Shown piece after piece: positions 7,873-15,581 of a stretch of 38,343 nt of DNA. The notes under the pieces are model-generated. The model had not been told where the DNA came from and made no database searches. It saw only the letters and a program-made list of their open reading frames with translations. How positions within the stretch are numbered: position 1 is the stretch's first letter; the number at the start of each line of letters is the position of its first letter. The translations under genes were made by a program, and so were the position numbers. The stretch lies in assembly GCA_017623815.1 (NCBI GenBank), contig JAGAOK010000080.1, positions 1 to 38,343 on the forward strand, read 5' to 3'. This DNA comes from Lachnospiraceae bacterium (lineage in GTDB: Bacteria; Bacillota; Clostridia; Lachnospirales; Lachnospiraceae).

Positions 7873-8304
7873 TTATTCTTCTATATACTCCTCATCCATC
7901 ATCATTTCTTCCGCTTCTCCCACCTCAGTTGTCATCGATGATGTAATTGCACCAAATAAAACAAAGCCTAAAATGGCAAGTACTACATTTAGCAATAAGA
8001 TTATTCCGACGATTTTCCAGAAAAGATTCCATCTTCTATTCTTAATGGCCAGTTGTTCGTTAATTCTTGCAAGCTGCTGTGCCACCTCATTGTTATCTGC
8101 GTTCTGCGTAAAATCAGCGCCCAGAAGTTCATTTACTCCTACATCCAAAACATCTGCTATTCTTTGCAATGCATCTGCATCCGGAACCGATAATCCTTTT
8201 TCCCACTTTGAAACGGTCTGTCTTACTACACTCACCCTGATCGCCAGCTCTTCCTGCGTAAATCCTTTTTGCTTTCTTAAAGTCTTTAAATTTTCGTTGA
8301 ACAT
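7873..8304 (-). CDS. XRE-family HTH regulator with a single membrane segment
   Basis: 143 residues. An HTH_3 (Cro/CI type) domain fills residues 1-60 (FNENLKTLRKQKGFTQEELA, then RQTVSKWEKGLSVPDADAL). A short polar linker follows, then one hydrophobic segment (about 97-122, WKIVGIILLLNVVLAILGFVLFG) and an acidic, Met/Glu-rich tail. This makes it a probable membrane-anchored DNA-binding protein that could respond to an envelope signal. AAGGAGG lies 8 bases before the ATG. The dyad array directly downstream, in front of the next gene, is the best candidate target. Confidence 0.82.
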   Translation of the reverse strand: MFNENLKTLRKQKGFTQEELAIRVSVVRQTVSKWEKGLSVPDADALQRIADVLDVGVNELLGADFTQNADNNEVAQQLARINEQLAIKNRRWNLFWKIVGIILLLNVVLAILGFVLFGAITSSMTTEVGEAEEMMMDEEYIEE

Positions 8305-8339
8305 ATCCTGTTCCTCCTTCTATTTGATGACTCAAGTGT

Positions 8340-8370
8340 AGTGTATATCCTTCCGTTGCCACAAGCAACG
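8340..8370 (-). promoter_or_regulatory. Candidate promoter and dyad upstream of the XRE gene
   Basis: On the minus strand TTGCTT (8363-8368) and TACACT (8340-8345) are 17 bases apart. A perfect 6-bp-arm dyad, CGTTGC-N5-GCAACG (8354-8370), overlaps the -35 box. The dyad lacks a T-tract, so it is more likely an operator than a terminator for the gene upstream. It differs from the TTGTCA array downstream. Confidence 0.4.
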
Positions 8371-8418
8371 CATATTAACATTCCGATTTTCGGCAAACCA
8401 GAACCTATGCTTCCTGTC

Positions 8419-9255
8419 CTACTGCAACAATTTTTTTGCTTCATCCACTGCAGATAACGTATTCCCATGTGCAATCACAAACTGCAGATGTTCTTTGGCT
8501 TCATCATTTTTCTTTTCCCGCAAATCCAGCTGCGCTAATATCATGTGCAAAAACACCATGTCACACTTCGCAATATTGCCCTGCAATAGTTTGTTTGCCT
8601 GCGCTCTCGCCTCTTGATTGCGCTCATCCCAAAACAACTCTTTTAACTGAACCATCTCCATTGCCTGATGATATAAGTTGTCTTCGATTTTCTTTGACTT
8701 GATTAACCTGCTTGGCAGTTGCACGAATTCATCCTTTGCTCTCCCAAAGGCCTCTCTGTCCTTCATCTCAAATGCATAATTCATCCGTTCATTTAATCTG
8801 AATATTTCACTGCTCCATGTTTGTTTCGGATTTTTATATTCCTTTAACATGGCAAATCCTTCTTCTATTCTTCCGGATATATGACGACAACACTGTATTT
8901 TGGTAAAATTCGGTTCGCTTTTTTTCTTATTCCGCCCCAGCTGCTCTCCATATTCCATAATCTGCAACAGCTTAACCGGGTCACAATCCACGCTGAGAAT
9001 TTCCTGCATGCGAAGCGCACTCATGCCTGCATTCATCTTCACAAGAAAAATAGGTACTATCGCTAAAAGAAGGACTAAAATTGACTCCTTCCGATCCGCA
9101 TTTAGTAATACAATATAAATCACAAGCATAATTACCGAAATACCGCACATGCAACCATTAAAGCGTAATAGATTTCTTTTCCACTTCCTATATGCCTCTT
9201 CTGCAGTATATGCGTAATAGATGCTGTGCCTGTCTTCTACTTTTATTTCTTGCAT
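8419..9255 (-). CDS. Uncharacterised membrane protein with C-terminal helical repeats
   Basis: 278 residues; the family is not recognised. Two close hydrophobic segments lie near residues 33-51 and 58-73 (CMCGISVIMLVIYIVLL and ILVLLLAIVPIFLV). They are followed by a long soluble alpha-helical region whose end (VFLHMILAQLDLREKKNDEAKEHLQFVIAHG) looks like a TPR-type repeat. It could be a scaffold on the inner face of the membrane. The ATG at 9255 follows AGGAG at a slightly long distance. It starts 20 bases after the alpha/beta hydrolase gene and is likely co-transcribed with it. Confidence 0.6.
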   Translation of the reverse strand: MQEIKVEDRHSIYYAYTAEEAYRKWKRNLLRFNGCMCGISVIMLVIYIVLLNADRKESILVLLLAIVPIFLVKMNAGMSALRMQEILSVDCDPVKLLQIMEYGEQLGRNKKKSEPNFTKIQCCRHISGRIEEGFAMLKEYKNPKQTWSSEIFRLNERMNYAFEMKDREAFGRAKDEFVQLPSRLIKSKKIEDNLYHQAMEMVQLKELFWDERNQEARAQANKLLQGNIAKCDMVFLHMILAQLDLREKKNDEAKEHLQFVIAHGNTLSAVDEAKKLLQ

Positions 9256-9275
9256 TCGTCTTTTTCTCCTACTCT

Positions 9276-10112
9276 TTATCCATCCAATTCTTTTACAAAC
9301 GCTGCTATCTCTTTCGACATCTCATCACTTCTATAATAGTGGATATAATGACCACAATCAAAACAAATCAACTTGGCATTCATCGCTGATGCAAATCTCT
9401 GCTGATTCTCAAGCCAGTTTTTTGATGTTTGTTTTCCGTTTGAAGAAAACAGTAATGTCGGACATTCTATGGATTTTTCCGCATCTATAATATCTGCATT
9501 TTTTAATACTTCATTTGCCTCATTGATATAACAAACATTAAATGCATTTCTCTTTCTTAATAGCTTTTGCTGATATATTTCGTCCTGCGTTAAACTCCCC
9601 TTATTGGAAGATGATATATTCAGAAACTTATGAATCCTGAATTTCTTTGCTATTTCCATAATTCTGATTCTTTTTTCAAGTTCTTCTTCTGTCCAACTTC
9701 TATACGTCAAAGGCGTAGCCATATCAAGTCCGATAATTGCAGCCACATCCTCAGGATACTTCTGTTTCCATCTGATTGCTTCCAATCCTGACATAGAATG
9801 CGGAGCCAAAATATACGGTCCGGATTCTCCGATCATTTCCAATGCTTCTTTTTGCATGGAAACAAGTGTATCTATATCACAAGGAGCCTCAAAAATATCC
9901 GAATATCCGTATCCAAACTTTTCAATTACAATAATTCTAAAATCCGGCAACAATTTCTCGTATAGGATTTTAAAATCATACACTGGTGCCACGGTACCGG
10001 ATCCGGACATAAGGACAATCTTGGGACCATTTTCATTTCCTTGTCTGTATATATGTATCTTGTGCTGATATATTTTTACAAATTCTCCGTTGTTCTTTAA
10101 CACTTTCTCCAT
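9276..10112 (-). CDS. Alpha/beta-hydrolase fold protein
   Basis: 278 residues from an ATG at 10112. The core shows KIVLMSGSGTVAPVYDFK (oxyanion-hole loop region), FGYGYSD, a nucleophile elbow PHSMSGLEA, a CPTLLFSSNG strand near the usual acid position, and a late CGHYIHYY carrying the expected catalytic His. The elbow is unusual, with P and S where GxSxG has glycines. The frame extends upstream to 10268, but that extension runs through a terminator hairpin and lacks a ribosome site, whereas GAGAGG lies 6 bases before the ATG at 10112. The substrate is unknown; esterase or haloperoxidase-like folds are typical. Confidence 0.75.
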   Translation of the reverse strand: MEKVLKNNGEFVKIYQHKIHIYRQGNENGPKIVLMSGSGTVAPVYDFKILYEKLLPDFRIIVIEKFGYGYSDIFEAPCDIDTLVSMQKEALEMIGESGPYILAPHSMSGLEAIRWKQKYPEDVAAIIGLDMATPLTYRSWTEEELEKRIRIMEIAKKFRIHKFLNISSSNKGSLTQDEIYQQKLLRKRNAFNVCYINEANEVLKNADIIDAEKSIECPTLLFSSNGKQTSKNWLENQQRFASAMNAKLICFDCGHYIHYYRSDEMSKEIAAFVKELDG

Positions 10113-10185
10113 TTTGAGCCTCTCACAAAAATCATATGTTTCACTTTCTATAATATTAGCATTTGCTTTGTTACTAAAATATACA

Positions 10186-10222
10186 AAACCTTCCCTATTC
10201 TTTGACCGATTTGGGAAGGTTT
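10186..10222 (-). terminator. Bidirectional-looking terminator after the prfA block
   Basis: Perfect 10-bp arms AAACCTTCCC (10186-10195) and GGGAAGGTTT (10213-10222) enclose a 17-base loop. T-rich sequence flanks both sides. On the minus strand it follows the small membrane gene at the end of the prfA block and precedes the true start of the hydrolase gene. Confidence 0.7.
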
Positions 10223-10270
10223 TTCTTTTTTCATAAAATATGTGGTATGTTCGCTTATCATCACACATAG

Positions 10271-10546
10271 CTAAATAATTTTTTCAAGATCATTCGGAAA
10301 TTTTGCTATATATACAACCAATGAAAGTACATATACCATCATCGCAACTCCGGCTGCAACATATATCACATTCCCTTTCTCAACGCAAAAATATGATAAT
10401 ACCATCAATATCAACGTTATAATATATCTTATCCAATCTATGATTTTTTTAAGTTCACAATATTGAGAATTTAATGTATACCTCTTCCCCTTATATCGAA
10501 AACTATCCGCTTTATGTGATAACCAAATATTTAACTGTATCACCAA
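10271..10546 (-). CDS. Small membrane protein of unknown function downstream of prfA
   Basis: About 91 residues with two hydrophobic segments (about 38-53, IRYIITLILMVLSYFC; about 60-80, VIYVAAGVAMMVYVLSLVVYI) and a charged N-terminus. The family is not recognised. The start is TTG at 10546 or the next codon, GTG at 10543; AGGGGGAAGAGG lies in front of both. It begins 18 bases after the prfA stop and ends before a terminator, so it probably rides at the end of the prfA transcript. Confidence 0.5.
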   Translation of the reverse strand: MVIQLNIWLSHKADSFRYKGKRYTLNSQYCELKKIIDWIRYIITLILMVLSYFCVEKGNVIYVAAGVAMMVYVLSLVVYIAKFPNDLEKII

Positions 10547-10564
10547 CCTCTTCCCCCTAATAAT

Positions 10565-11638
10565 TTAATTCTCATTCATCTTAAGGAGTTTTGCTGCCTG
10601 ATCGGCTGCGATACAAGCATCAATAATCTCCTGAATATCACCGTTCATAATCTTATCAAGCTTATAAAGTGTCAGGTTGATTCTGTGATCTGTCACACGT
10701 CCCTGCGGGAAGTTATAGGTTCTGATCTTTTCAGAACGATCACCGGTTCCGACCTGACTGCGGCGAAGCTCTGCCTCCGCATCATGTGCTTTCTGCTGCT
10801 CTAAATCGTAGAGTTTAGTACGCAGGAGCGCAAACGCTTTTGCTCTATTTTGAATCTGTGATTTTTCTGTCTGGCTGTAAATTACGATACCGGTTGGCAT
10901 ATGCGTCAGTCGAACGGCTGAGTCTGTTGTGTTGACACACTGTCCGCCGGCTCCTGACGAACGACATACGTCAATACGGATATCTTTTTCATCAATGACA
11001 ACGTCCACTTCTTCTGCCTCAGGCATCACAGCAACCGTGATGGTTGAGGTGTGGATACGTCCGCCGGATTCTGTCTCCGGTACACGCTGTACACGGTGTA
11101 CGCCGGATTCATATTTCAGCACGGAATATGCGCCCTGTCCGCTTACCATAAAGGTAACGGATTTCATACCGCCGATTCCGATTTCTTCCATTTCCATGGT
11201 CTCTACTTTCCAGCGTCTGCCTTCTGCATAGTGTACATACATACGATAAATTTCCGCTGCAAAAAGTGCCGCCTCGTCTCCGCCTGCGCCTGCACGGATT
11301 TCCACGATAACGTTTTTGTCATCGTTCGGATCCTTTGGCAAAAGCAGAATTTTAAGCTCGTTTTCAAGCTCTTCTACGCGCTTCTTTGCATCATTTAATT
11401 CTTCCTTGAGCATTTCACGCATATCTTCATCAGACTCTTCCTCCAGCATGGAAAGGCTGTCTTCGATGGTTTCCTTACATCCTTTATACTCTTTATATGC
11501 TTCTACGATCGGTGTCAGATCGCTCTGTTCTTTCATCAGTGAGCGGAAACGTTTCTGATCGTCCGCAATCCCCGGTGAACTGAGCTCAAACATAATGTCC
11601 TCAAAGCGATGCACTAAATCTTCCAGTTTGTCAAACAT
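10565..11638 (-). CDS. prfA: Peptide chain release factor 1
   Basis: 357 residues, full length. It has the catalytic GGQ loop ([17 protein letters not shown]) that triggers peptidyl-tRNA hydrolysis, and the class-specific P-x-T tripeptide as PET in [16 protein letters not shown], which marks RF1 (UAA/UAG) rather than RF2. The N-terminal part is the usual coiled-coil/PCRF domain. It sits one base downstream of prmC, whose product methylates the GGQ glutamine, with GGAGG inside the end of prmC. Order and spacing are the conserved arrangement in Clostridia. Confidence 0.97.
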   Translation of the reverse strand: MFDKLEDLVHRFEDIMFELSSPGIADDQKRFRSLMKEQSDLTPIVEAYKEYKGCKETIEDSLSMLEEESDEDMREMLKEELNDAKKRVEELENELKILLLPKDPNDDKNVIVEIRAGAGGDEAALFAAEIYRMYVHYAEGRRWKVETMEMEEIGIGGMKSVTFMVSGQGAYSVLKYESGVHRVQRVPETESGGRIHTSTITVAVMPEAEEVDVVIDEKDIRIDVCRSSGAGGQCVNTTDSAVRLTHMPTGIVIYSQTEKSQIQNRAKAFALLRTKLYDLEQQKAHDAEAELRRSQVGTGDRSEKIRTYNFPQGRVTDHRINLTLYKLDKIMNGDIQEIIDACIAADQAAKLLKMNEN

Positions 11639-11639
11639 C

Positions 11640-12512
11640 TTATTTTCCTCCTAAAAAAGTACCGATCACGACTCTGTCGAGCCCGGCATAATCCTTTTTC
11701 ACTTCAATCTCTTTATATCCATGACTTTGCATAAGAGCGGAAACCTCCTCTGCCTGATCATGTCCAATCTCAAAGAAAAGCTGACCGCCTCTCTTTAAGT
11801 AATGTTCTGATTCTTCAATAATTCTGCGGTAAAAATACAGCCCGTCCGCAGTCCCGTCGAGTGCCATGCGGGGATCGTGGTCACGCACCTCCGGCATCAG
11901 TGTTTCGATGACATCACTGCGAATGTACGGCGGATTCGATACAATGAGATCAAACTTCTCGCCGATTGCCTCAAACAAATCACTGCACACAAACCTCACA
12001 CGCGGCTCATTGCCGGTCTCATCATCAGCAAAGGCCAGCCCAAGTCTTTTGGCGTTAGCCTGCGCTACTTTCAAGGCTTCCTCGGACAAATCCACTCCCA
12101 CACCTGTCGCATCATTGGAATAATGCAAAAGACTAAGTAAAATACATCCGGAACCGGTACACATATCCAAAATATGCACACCATCATGAAAATCGCGCAT
12201 CACCTCTTCCACCAGGATCTCGGTATCCTGTCTCGGAATAAGAACATGCTTATTTACCATGAAATCCAGCCCCATGAAATTCTGCACGCCAGTTAAGTGC
12301 TGAAGCGGAATCCGCTCGCTGCGCTTTGCAATCATTGACTCAAACTGCTCCTGCTGCTTTTCATCCACCTCAAGTTCCGGATGGGCAAAAAGTGTTGTCC
12401 TGTCCGTCTGACATACAAATTCAAGCAGAAGTCTTGCATCCAGAGCAGCTTCCTCTATACCGGCTTGTGTCAGCGCATGCTTTCCCTGCGCATACAAATC
12501 TGCGTATCTCAT
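11640..12512 (-). CDS. prmC: Peptide chain release factor N5-glutamine methyltransferase
   Basis: 290 residues. The SAM-binding motif I reads [17 protein letters not shown] and the substrate-binding signature NPPY occurs in [12 protein letters not shown]. Both are diagnostic of PrmC/HemK, which methylates the glutamine of the GGQ motif in release factors. The N-terminal helical domain (about 1-75) docks onto the release factor. The start overlaps the end of the DUF1385 gene by 4 bases (ATGA), implying translational coupling, and prfA follows immediately. Confidence 0.95.
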   Translation of the reverse strand: MRYADLYAQGKHALTQAGIEEAALDARLLLEFVCQTDRTTLFAHPELEVDEKQQEQFESMIAKRSERIPLQHLTGVQNFMGLDFMVNKHVLIPRQDTEILVEEVMRDFHDGVHILDMCTGSGCILLSLLHYSNDATGVGVDLSEEALKVAQANAKRLGLAFADDETGNEPRVRFVCSDLFEAIGEKFDLIVSNPPYIRSDVIETLMPEVRDHDPRMALDGTADGLYFYRRIIEESEHYLKRGGQLFFEIGHDQAEEVSALMQSHGYKEIEVKKDYAGLDRVVIGTFLGGK

Positions 12513-13567
12513 GACTCTTCCTGCTTTGTGATTTCTGCCTCAGTTTCTTCCTCAGCCTCCGCTTTCAGTTCCTCGGAAATTTTCTGAGATTTCGCGGAAA
12601 CCTGCTGTGCATCATCCACATCAAAACCAAACTCTGTCTTAAAATACTCTTTCCAGTCAAACACGGCTTCAATAGCCGCAATCGCCACTTCTATCATGTC
12701 GTCATCCGGCTCTTTGGTCGTCAGTTTCTGAAGCCATAAGCCCGGTGCCGAAATAATGCGAACAAAAATATTGTCACTCTTTCCGGCAAGACGGATAATT
12801 TCATACGAAATTCCTGCAATCACAGGAATCAATACAAGTCGTACCAACACTCTGTAGACCGGATGGTTAATCCGGATAAAAAAGAATAAAACCACACTGA
12901 CAAACACGACAAAAAGCAGAAAACTGGTTCCGCATCGTTTGTGCTGGCGTGAACTTTTTCTTACATTTTCAACCGTTAAAACTCTTCCTTTTTCCAGACA
13001 GTTGATGCATTTATGTTCCGCACCATGGTACTGGTAAGTTCTGTAAATATCCTTCATCAGGGATATCAGCACAACGTAGGAAAGGAAAATTATAATACGG
13101 ATAATTCCTTCAAACAAAGCAAGCAACGTATCATTTGCCACCACCTTGGAAAGAAGCTCAGCCAGAAAATACGGAAGCAACATAAACAGCGCCACCGCCA
13201 AAACAATCGAAAACGCCACCGTCAGTCCGGTCAGCACATCTTCTGCCTTTTCACCGAACATTTTTCTGGTCACTTTATCAAACTTGCTCTCTTCCGCTGC
13301 ATCGTCCTCTTCAAAAAAAGTAGCCGAATAAGTCAGGCACTTCATTCCGAGCACAAGTGAGTCCACAAAATTGAACACGCCACGGATGAAAGGCAGTTTT
13401 TTCCATTTCTTGTCCGCTTTGCTCTTATATTCTTCTTTCTTTACTTCGATTCTGCCATTCGGAAGACGAACCGCGACTGCATAGTCATCCTTATTTTTCA
13501 TCATGATGCCTTCCAGCACTGCCTGTCCGCCAATACCGCAATAATGGTCACTTGCCTTTTTACTCAT
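12509..13567 (-). CDS. DUF1385 family membrane protein (YqhQ-like)
   Basis: 352 residues. The N-terminus CGIGGQAVLEGIMMKNKDDYAVAVR is the signature of DUF1385. Hydrophobic segments near residues 115-140, 147-170, 215-235 and 240-262 indicate a multi-pass membrane protein. A conserved cytoplasmic stretch (YRTYQYHGAEHKCINCLE) contains His and Cys residues that could bind metal. The C-terminal 60 residues are acidic and low-complexity (EELKAEAEEETEAEITKQEE). No biochemical function is established to my knowledge. It is routinely found with rpmE, prmC and prfA in Firmicutes. Confidence 0.88.
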   Translation of the reverse strand: MSKKASDHYCGIGGQAVLEGIMMKNKDDYAVAVRLPNGRIEVKKEEYKSKADKKWKKLPFIRGVFNFVDSLVLGMKCLTYSATFFEEDDAAEESKFDKVTRKMFGEKAEDVLTGLTVAFSIVLAVALFMLLPYFLAELLSKVVANDTLLALFEGIIRIIIFLSYVVLISLMKDIYRTYQYHGAEHKCINCLEKGRVLTVENVRKSSRQHKRCGTSFLLFVVFVSVVLFFFIRINHPVYRVLVRLVLIPVIAGISYEIIRLAGKSDNIFVRIISAPGLWLQKLTTKEPDDDMIEVAIAAIEAVFDWKEYFKTEFGFDVDDAQQVSAKSQKISEELKAEAEEETEAEITKQEES

Positions 13568-13570
13568 TTT

Positions 13571-13584
13571 TTATCTCAACTCCT
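13571..13584 (-). promoter_or_regulatory. DUF1385 ribosome binding region complementary to the upstream terminator arm
   Basis: The minus-strand AGGAGTTGAGATAA in front of the DUF1385 start repeats the GTTGAGAT arm of the rpmE terminator 50-70 bases upstream. The other terminator arm (ATCTCAACCT) could therefore pair with this ribosome site instead. This pairing is seen only at sequence level. Confidence 0.3.
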
Positions 13585-13623
13585 GCTTTCTTACAAAAGT
13601 TCCTTTGAATTTTTCTTTCAGAA

Positions 13624-13661
13624 TTGAAAAAAATAAGGTTGAGATAAGAAATCTCAACCTT
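13624..13661 (-). terminator. Rho-independent terminator after rpmE
   Basis: Perfect 11-bp arms (plus-strand AAGGTTGAGAT at 13635-13645 and ATCTCAACCTT at 13651-13661) with a 5-base loop are followed on the minus strand by TATTTTTTT. It lies 10 bases after the rpmE stop and partly separates it from the DUF1385-prmC-prfA genes. Confidence 0.88.
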
Positions 13662-13671
13662 TTTCGTCAAA

Positions 13672-13878
13672 TTATTTGCTAACAACGCCGTATTTCTTAT
13701 TGAACTTATCAATACGTCCATCTGCTCTTGCTGATTTCTGCTGGCCTGTGTAGAATGAATGACACTTAGAACAGATTTCCACGTGGATAGATTCTTTTGT
13801 AGAACCTGTCACAAATGTGTTACCGCAGTTGCAAGTTACTGTTGCCTGATTATAATTTGGATGGATTCCTTCTTTCAT
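13672..13878 (-). CDS. rpmE: 50S ribosomal protein bL31 (zinc-binding type)
   Basis: 68 residues. [20 protein letters not shown] and [20 protein letters not shown] are the L31 signature. The cysteines (CNC and CSKC) indicate the zinc-containing C+ form rather than the zinc-free paralogue. The start at 13878 fits known L31 N-termini and lies 8 bases after AGAGG; an upstream GTG at 13887 overlaps that site. The gene has its own promoter and terminator. Confidence 0.96.
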   Translation of the reverse strand: MKEGIHPNYNQATVTCNCGNTFVTGSTKESIHVEICSKCHSFYTGQQKSARADGRIDKFNKKYGVVSK

Positions 13879-13941
13879 TTTTTTCACCTCTCTATATAAA
13901 TTGTCATTTACGTTTTACGTCTTTACATAAACAGCTTTTAC

Positions 13942-13970
13942 ATTGTATCACAGCGTTTTGTCTATGGCAA
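13942..13970 (-). promoter_or_regulatory. Promoter of rpmE
   Basis: TTGCCA (13965-13970) and TACAAT (13942-13947) are 17 bases apart on the minus strand. The leader of about 57 bases contains three GTAAA-type repeats between about 13905 and 13930 and no recognised riboswitch. Confidence 0.65.
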
Positions 13971-13990
13971 GACCTTTTTAAACTTTTTTT

Positions 13991-15295
13991 CTAAATGAAT
14001 TTGATTTTCTGCACCATTTTCACAAATTCCGCATTTGTCTTGGTACGTACAAACATATCCAAAATCTTCTCTACTGCCTCATCCGGCTTCATACTGTTGA
14101 GTGCACGTCGCATAATGTTGACCGCCTGCAACTCATCTTCCGTAAGAAGCAGATCCTCACGACGGGTTCCTGATTTCGGAATATCAATGGCCGGGAATAC
14201 TCTCTTTTCGGAAAGCTTACGGTCAAGAATCATTTCCATGTTACCGGTTCCCTTGAACTCTTCGTATACTACATCATCCATCTTAGATCCCGTATCTACA
14301 AGCGCTGTCGCAAGAATGGTAAGACTTCCTCCCTCACGCATATTTCTCGCCGCGCCAAAGAATCTTTTCGGCATATGAAGCGCTGCCGGGTCAAGACCAC
14401 CGGAAAGGGTACGTCCGCTTGGCGGAACCGTAATGTTATAAGCACGTGTCAGACGTGTGATACTGTCAAGCAGGATCGTTACATCCTTTTTCATCTCAAC
14501 CAGACGTTTTGCCCTCTCAATCACCATCTCGGACACTCTCTTATGGTGCTCCGGAAGTTCATCAAAAGTAGAGTAAACAACTTCCACATTCGGACCTTCA
14601 ATCGCTTCACGAATATCCGTTACCTCCTCCGGACGCTCATCAATCAAAAGAATAATCAGATGCATATCCGGATTGTTTGTCTTAATCGAACGTGCCACTT
14701 CCTTTAATAAGGTAGTCTTACCTGCTTTAGGCGGAGACACGATCATTCCACGCTGTCCTTTTCCGACCGGGCTTAACAGATCCATGATACGCATTGCCAC
14801 CGATGCTTTTCCTGTTTCAAGACGCAGTCTTTCATCCGGAAAAATCGGTGTCATATCTTCAAAATTAGTTCTCTTATAAAGTTCCGACGGATGAAGACCG
14901 TTAATCTTCTTTAAATATAACAGTGCGCTGAACTTTTCTCCCTGTGTTTTTACTCTTGTATTGCCGAGCAGAATGTCACCTGTCTTGAGGCTGAATTTAC
15001 GAATCTGGCTCGGTGCCACATACACATCATTTTCACCCGGAAGATAGTTATCACTACGGATAAAACCATATCCGTCAGGCATAACTTCCAAAATACCCTC
15101 TACTTCAATTCCGCTGTCCAGGTCAGAACTGAGTTTCTCCGGATCAATCTTACTTTTTTCGTCCTCTGCAAGCATGGCTTCGACAACCTCTGCTTTTTTC
15201 ATCGCAGTCACACCTTTGATTCCTCTTGTCTTCGCAATCTCTTTCAAATCAGCAAGCCCAAGGGATTCGTACTTTTCTCTCATACTTGTATCCAT
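13991..15295 (-). CDS. rho: Transcription termination factor Rho
   Basis: 434 residues, the standard length. The N-terminal SAP-like Rho_N domain (SLGLADLKEIAKTRGIKGVT) is followed by the cold-shock-like RNA-binding domain (ILEVMPDGYGFIRSDNYLPG). The RecA-type ATPase domain has Walker A PPKAGKTT, Walker B with ILLDSITRLTRAY, and the Q-loop region with KRFFGAARNMREGGS. The protein is a hexameric RNA helicase that ends transcripts. AGGAG lies 7 bases before the ATG at 15295. It neighbours rpmE as in many Firmicutes. Confidence 0.97.
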   Translation of the reverse strand: MDTSMREKYESLGLADLKEIAKTRGIKGVTAMKKAEVVEAMLAEDEKSKIDPEKLSSDLDSGIEVEGILEVMPDGYGFIRSDNYLPGENDVYVAPSQIRKFSLKTGDILLGNTRVKTQGEKFSALLYLKKINGLHPSELYKRTNFEDMTPIFPDERLRLETGKASVAMRIMDLLSPVGKGQRGMIVSPPKAGKTTLLKEVARSIKTNNPDMHLIILLIDERPEEVTDIREAIEGPNVEVVYSTFDELPEHHKRVSEMVIERAKRLVEMKKDVTILLDSITRLTRAYNITVPPSGRTLSGGLDPAALHMPKRFFGAARNMREGGSLTILATALVDTGSKMDDVVYEEFKGTGNMEMILDRKLSEKRVFPAIDIPKSGTRREDLLLTEDELQAVNIMRRALNSMKPDEAVEKILDMFVRTKTNAEFVKMVQKIKFI

Positions 15296-15401
15296 ACAAA
15301 ATCTCCTACTTTTCTCTGTTCACAAATTTCTAAACGTTATATATTCAATTGCACGTTTGGGATTTTTCTCGAACTGTTTTTGAGTTGTCTTATCTTTCCT
15401 A

Positions 15402-15430
15402 AGTATAAACATTTCCCCTAAAATAGTAAA
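15402..15430 (-). promoter_or_regulatory. Promoter of rho
   Basis: TTTACT (15425-15430) and TATACT (15402-15407) are separated by 17 bases on the minus strand. This leaves a leader of roughly 100 bases before the start codon, long enough for the attenuation-type autoregulation known for rho in other bacteria. No defined structure was seen in it. Confidence 0.6.
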
Positions 15431-15459
15431 GACTTTTTTGTTTTTTTCCATCGCACACA

Positions 15460-15488
15460 TTGCGGAAGAACACTTTTTGAATTATATT
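15460..15488 (+). promoter_or_regulatory. Candidate promoter of the malic enzyme operon
   Basis: TTGCGG (15460-15465) and TATATT (15483-15488) are spaced by 17 bases. The predicted start near 15495 gives a leader of about 87 bases that begins just before the inverted repeat starting at 15498. Confidence 0.5.
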
Positions 15489-15497
15489 ATATAGTGA

Positions 15498-15552
15498 CTA
15501 TTCAGAGCCATGCGAATATTCAAGCGTGCGGATATCATGCTTGCATGAATAG
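15498..15552 (+). promoter_or_regulatory. Structured 5' leader of the malic enzyme gene
   Basis: Outer arms CTATTCA (15498-15504) and TGAATAG (15546-15552) can close a stem. Inside it CAAGCGTG and CATGCTTG form an 8-bp hairpin with one G-U pair and a 7-base loop, and GAATATTC is a palindrome. No T-tract follows and the ribosome site (AAAGGAAAGG) lies just downstream. It does not match a riboswitch class that I know. Confidence 0.4.
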
Positions 15553-15581
15553 ACTCTATGCAAAAGGAAAGGAACTAAGTT

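Noticed and set aside
8354-8370. CGTTGC/GCAACG hairpin as terminator of the gene ending at 8419
   Set aside because: No T-tract follows on the minus strand, and it overlaps a plausible promoter of the XRE gene, so it is listed as a possible operator instead.
10113-10268. N-terminal extension of the alpha/beta hydrolase
   Set aside because: The extension runs through a perfect terminator hairpin (10186-10222), has no ribosome binding site, and adds 52 residues atypical of the fold. The ATG at 10112 has GAGAGG in front.
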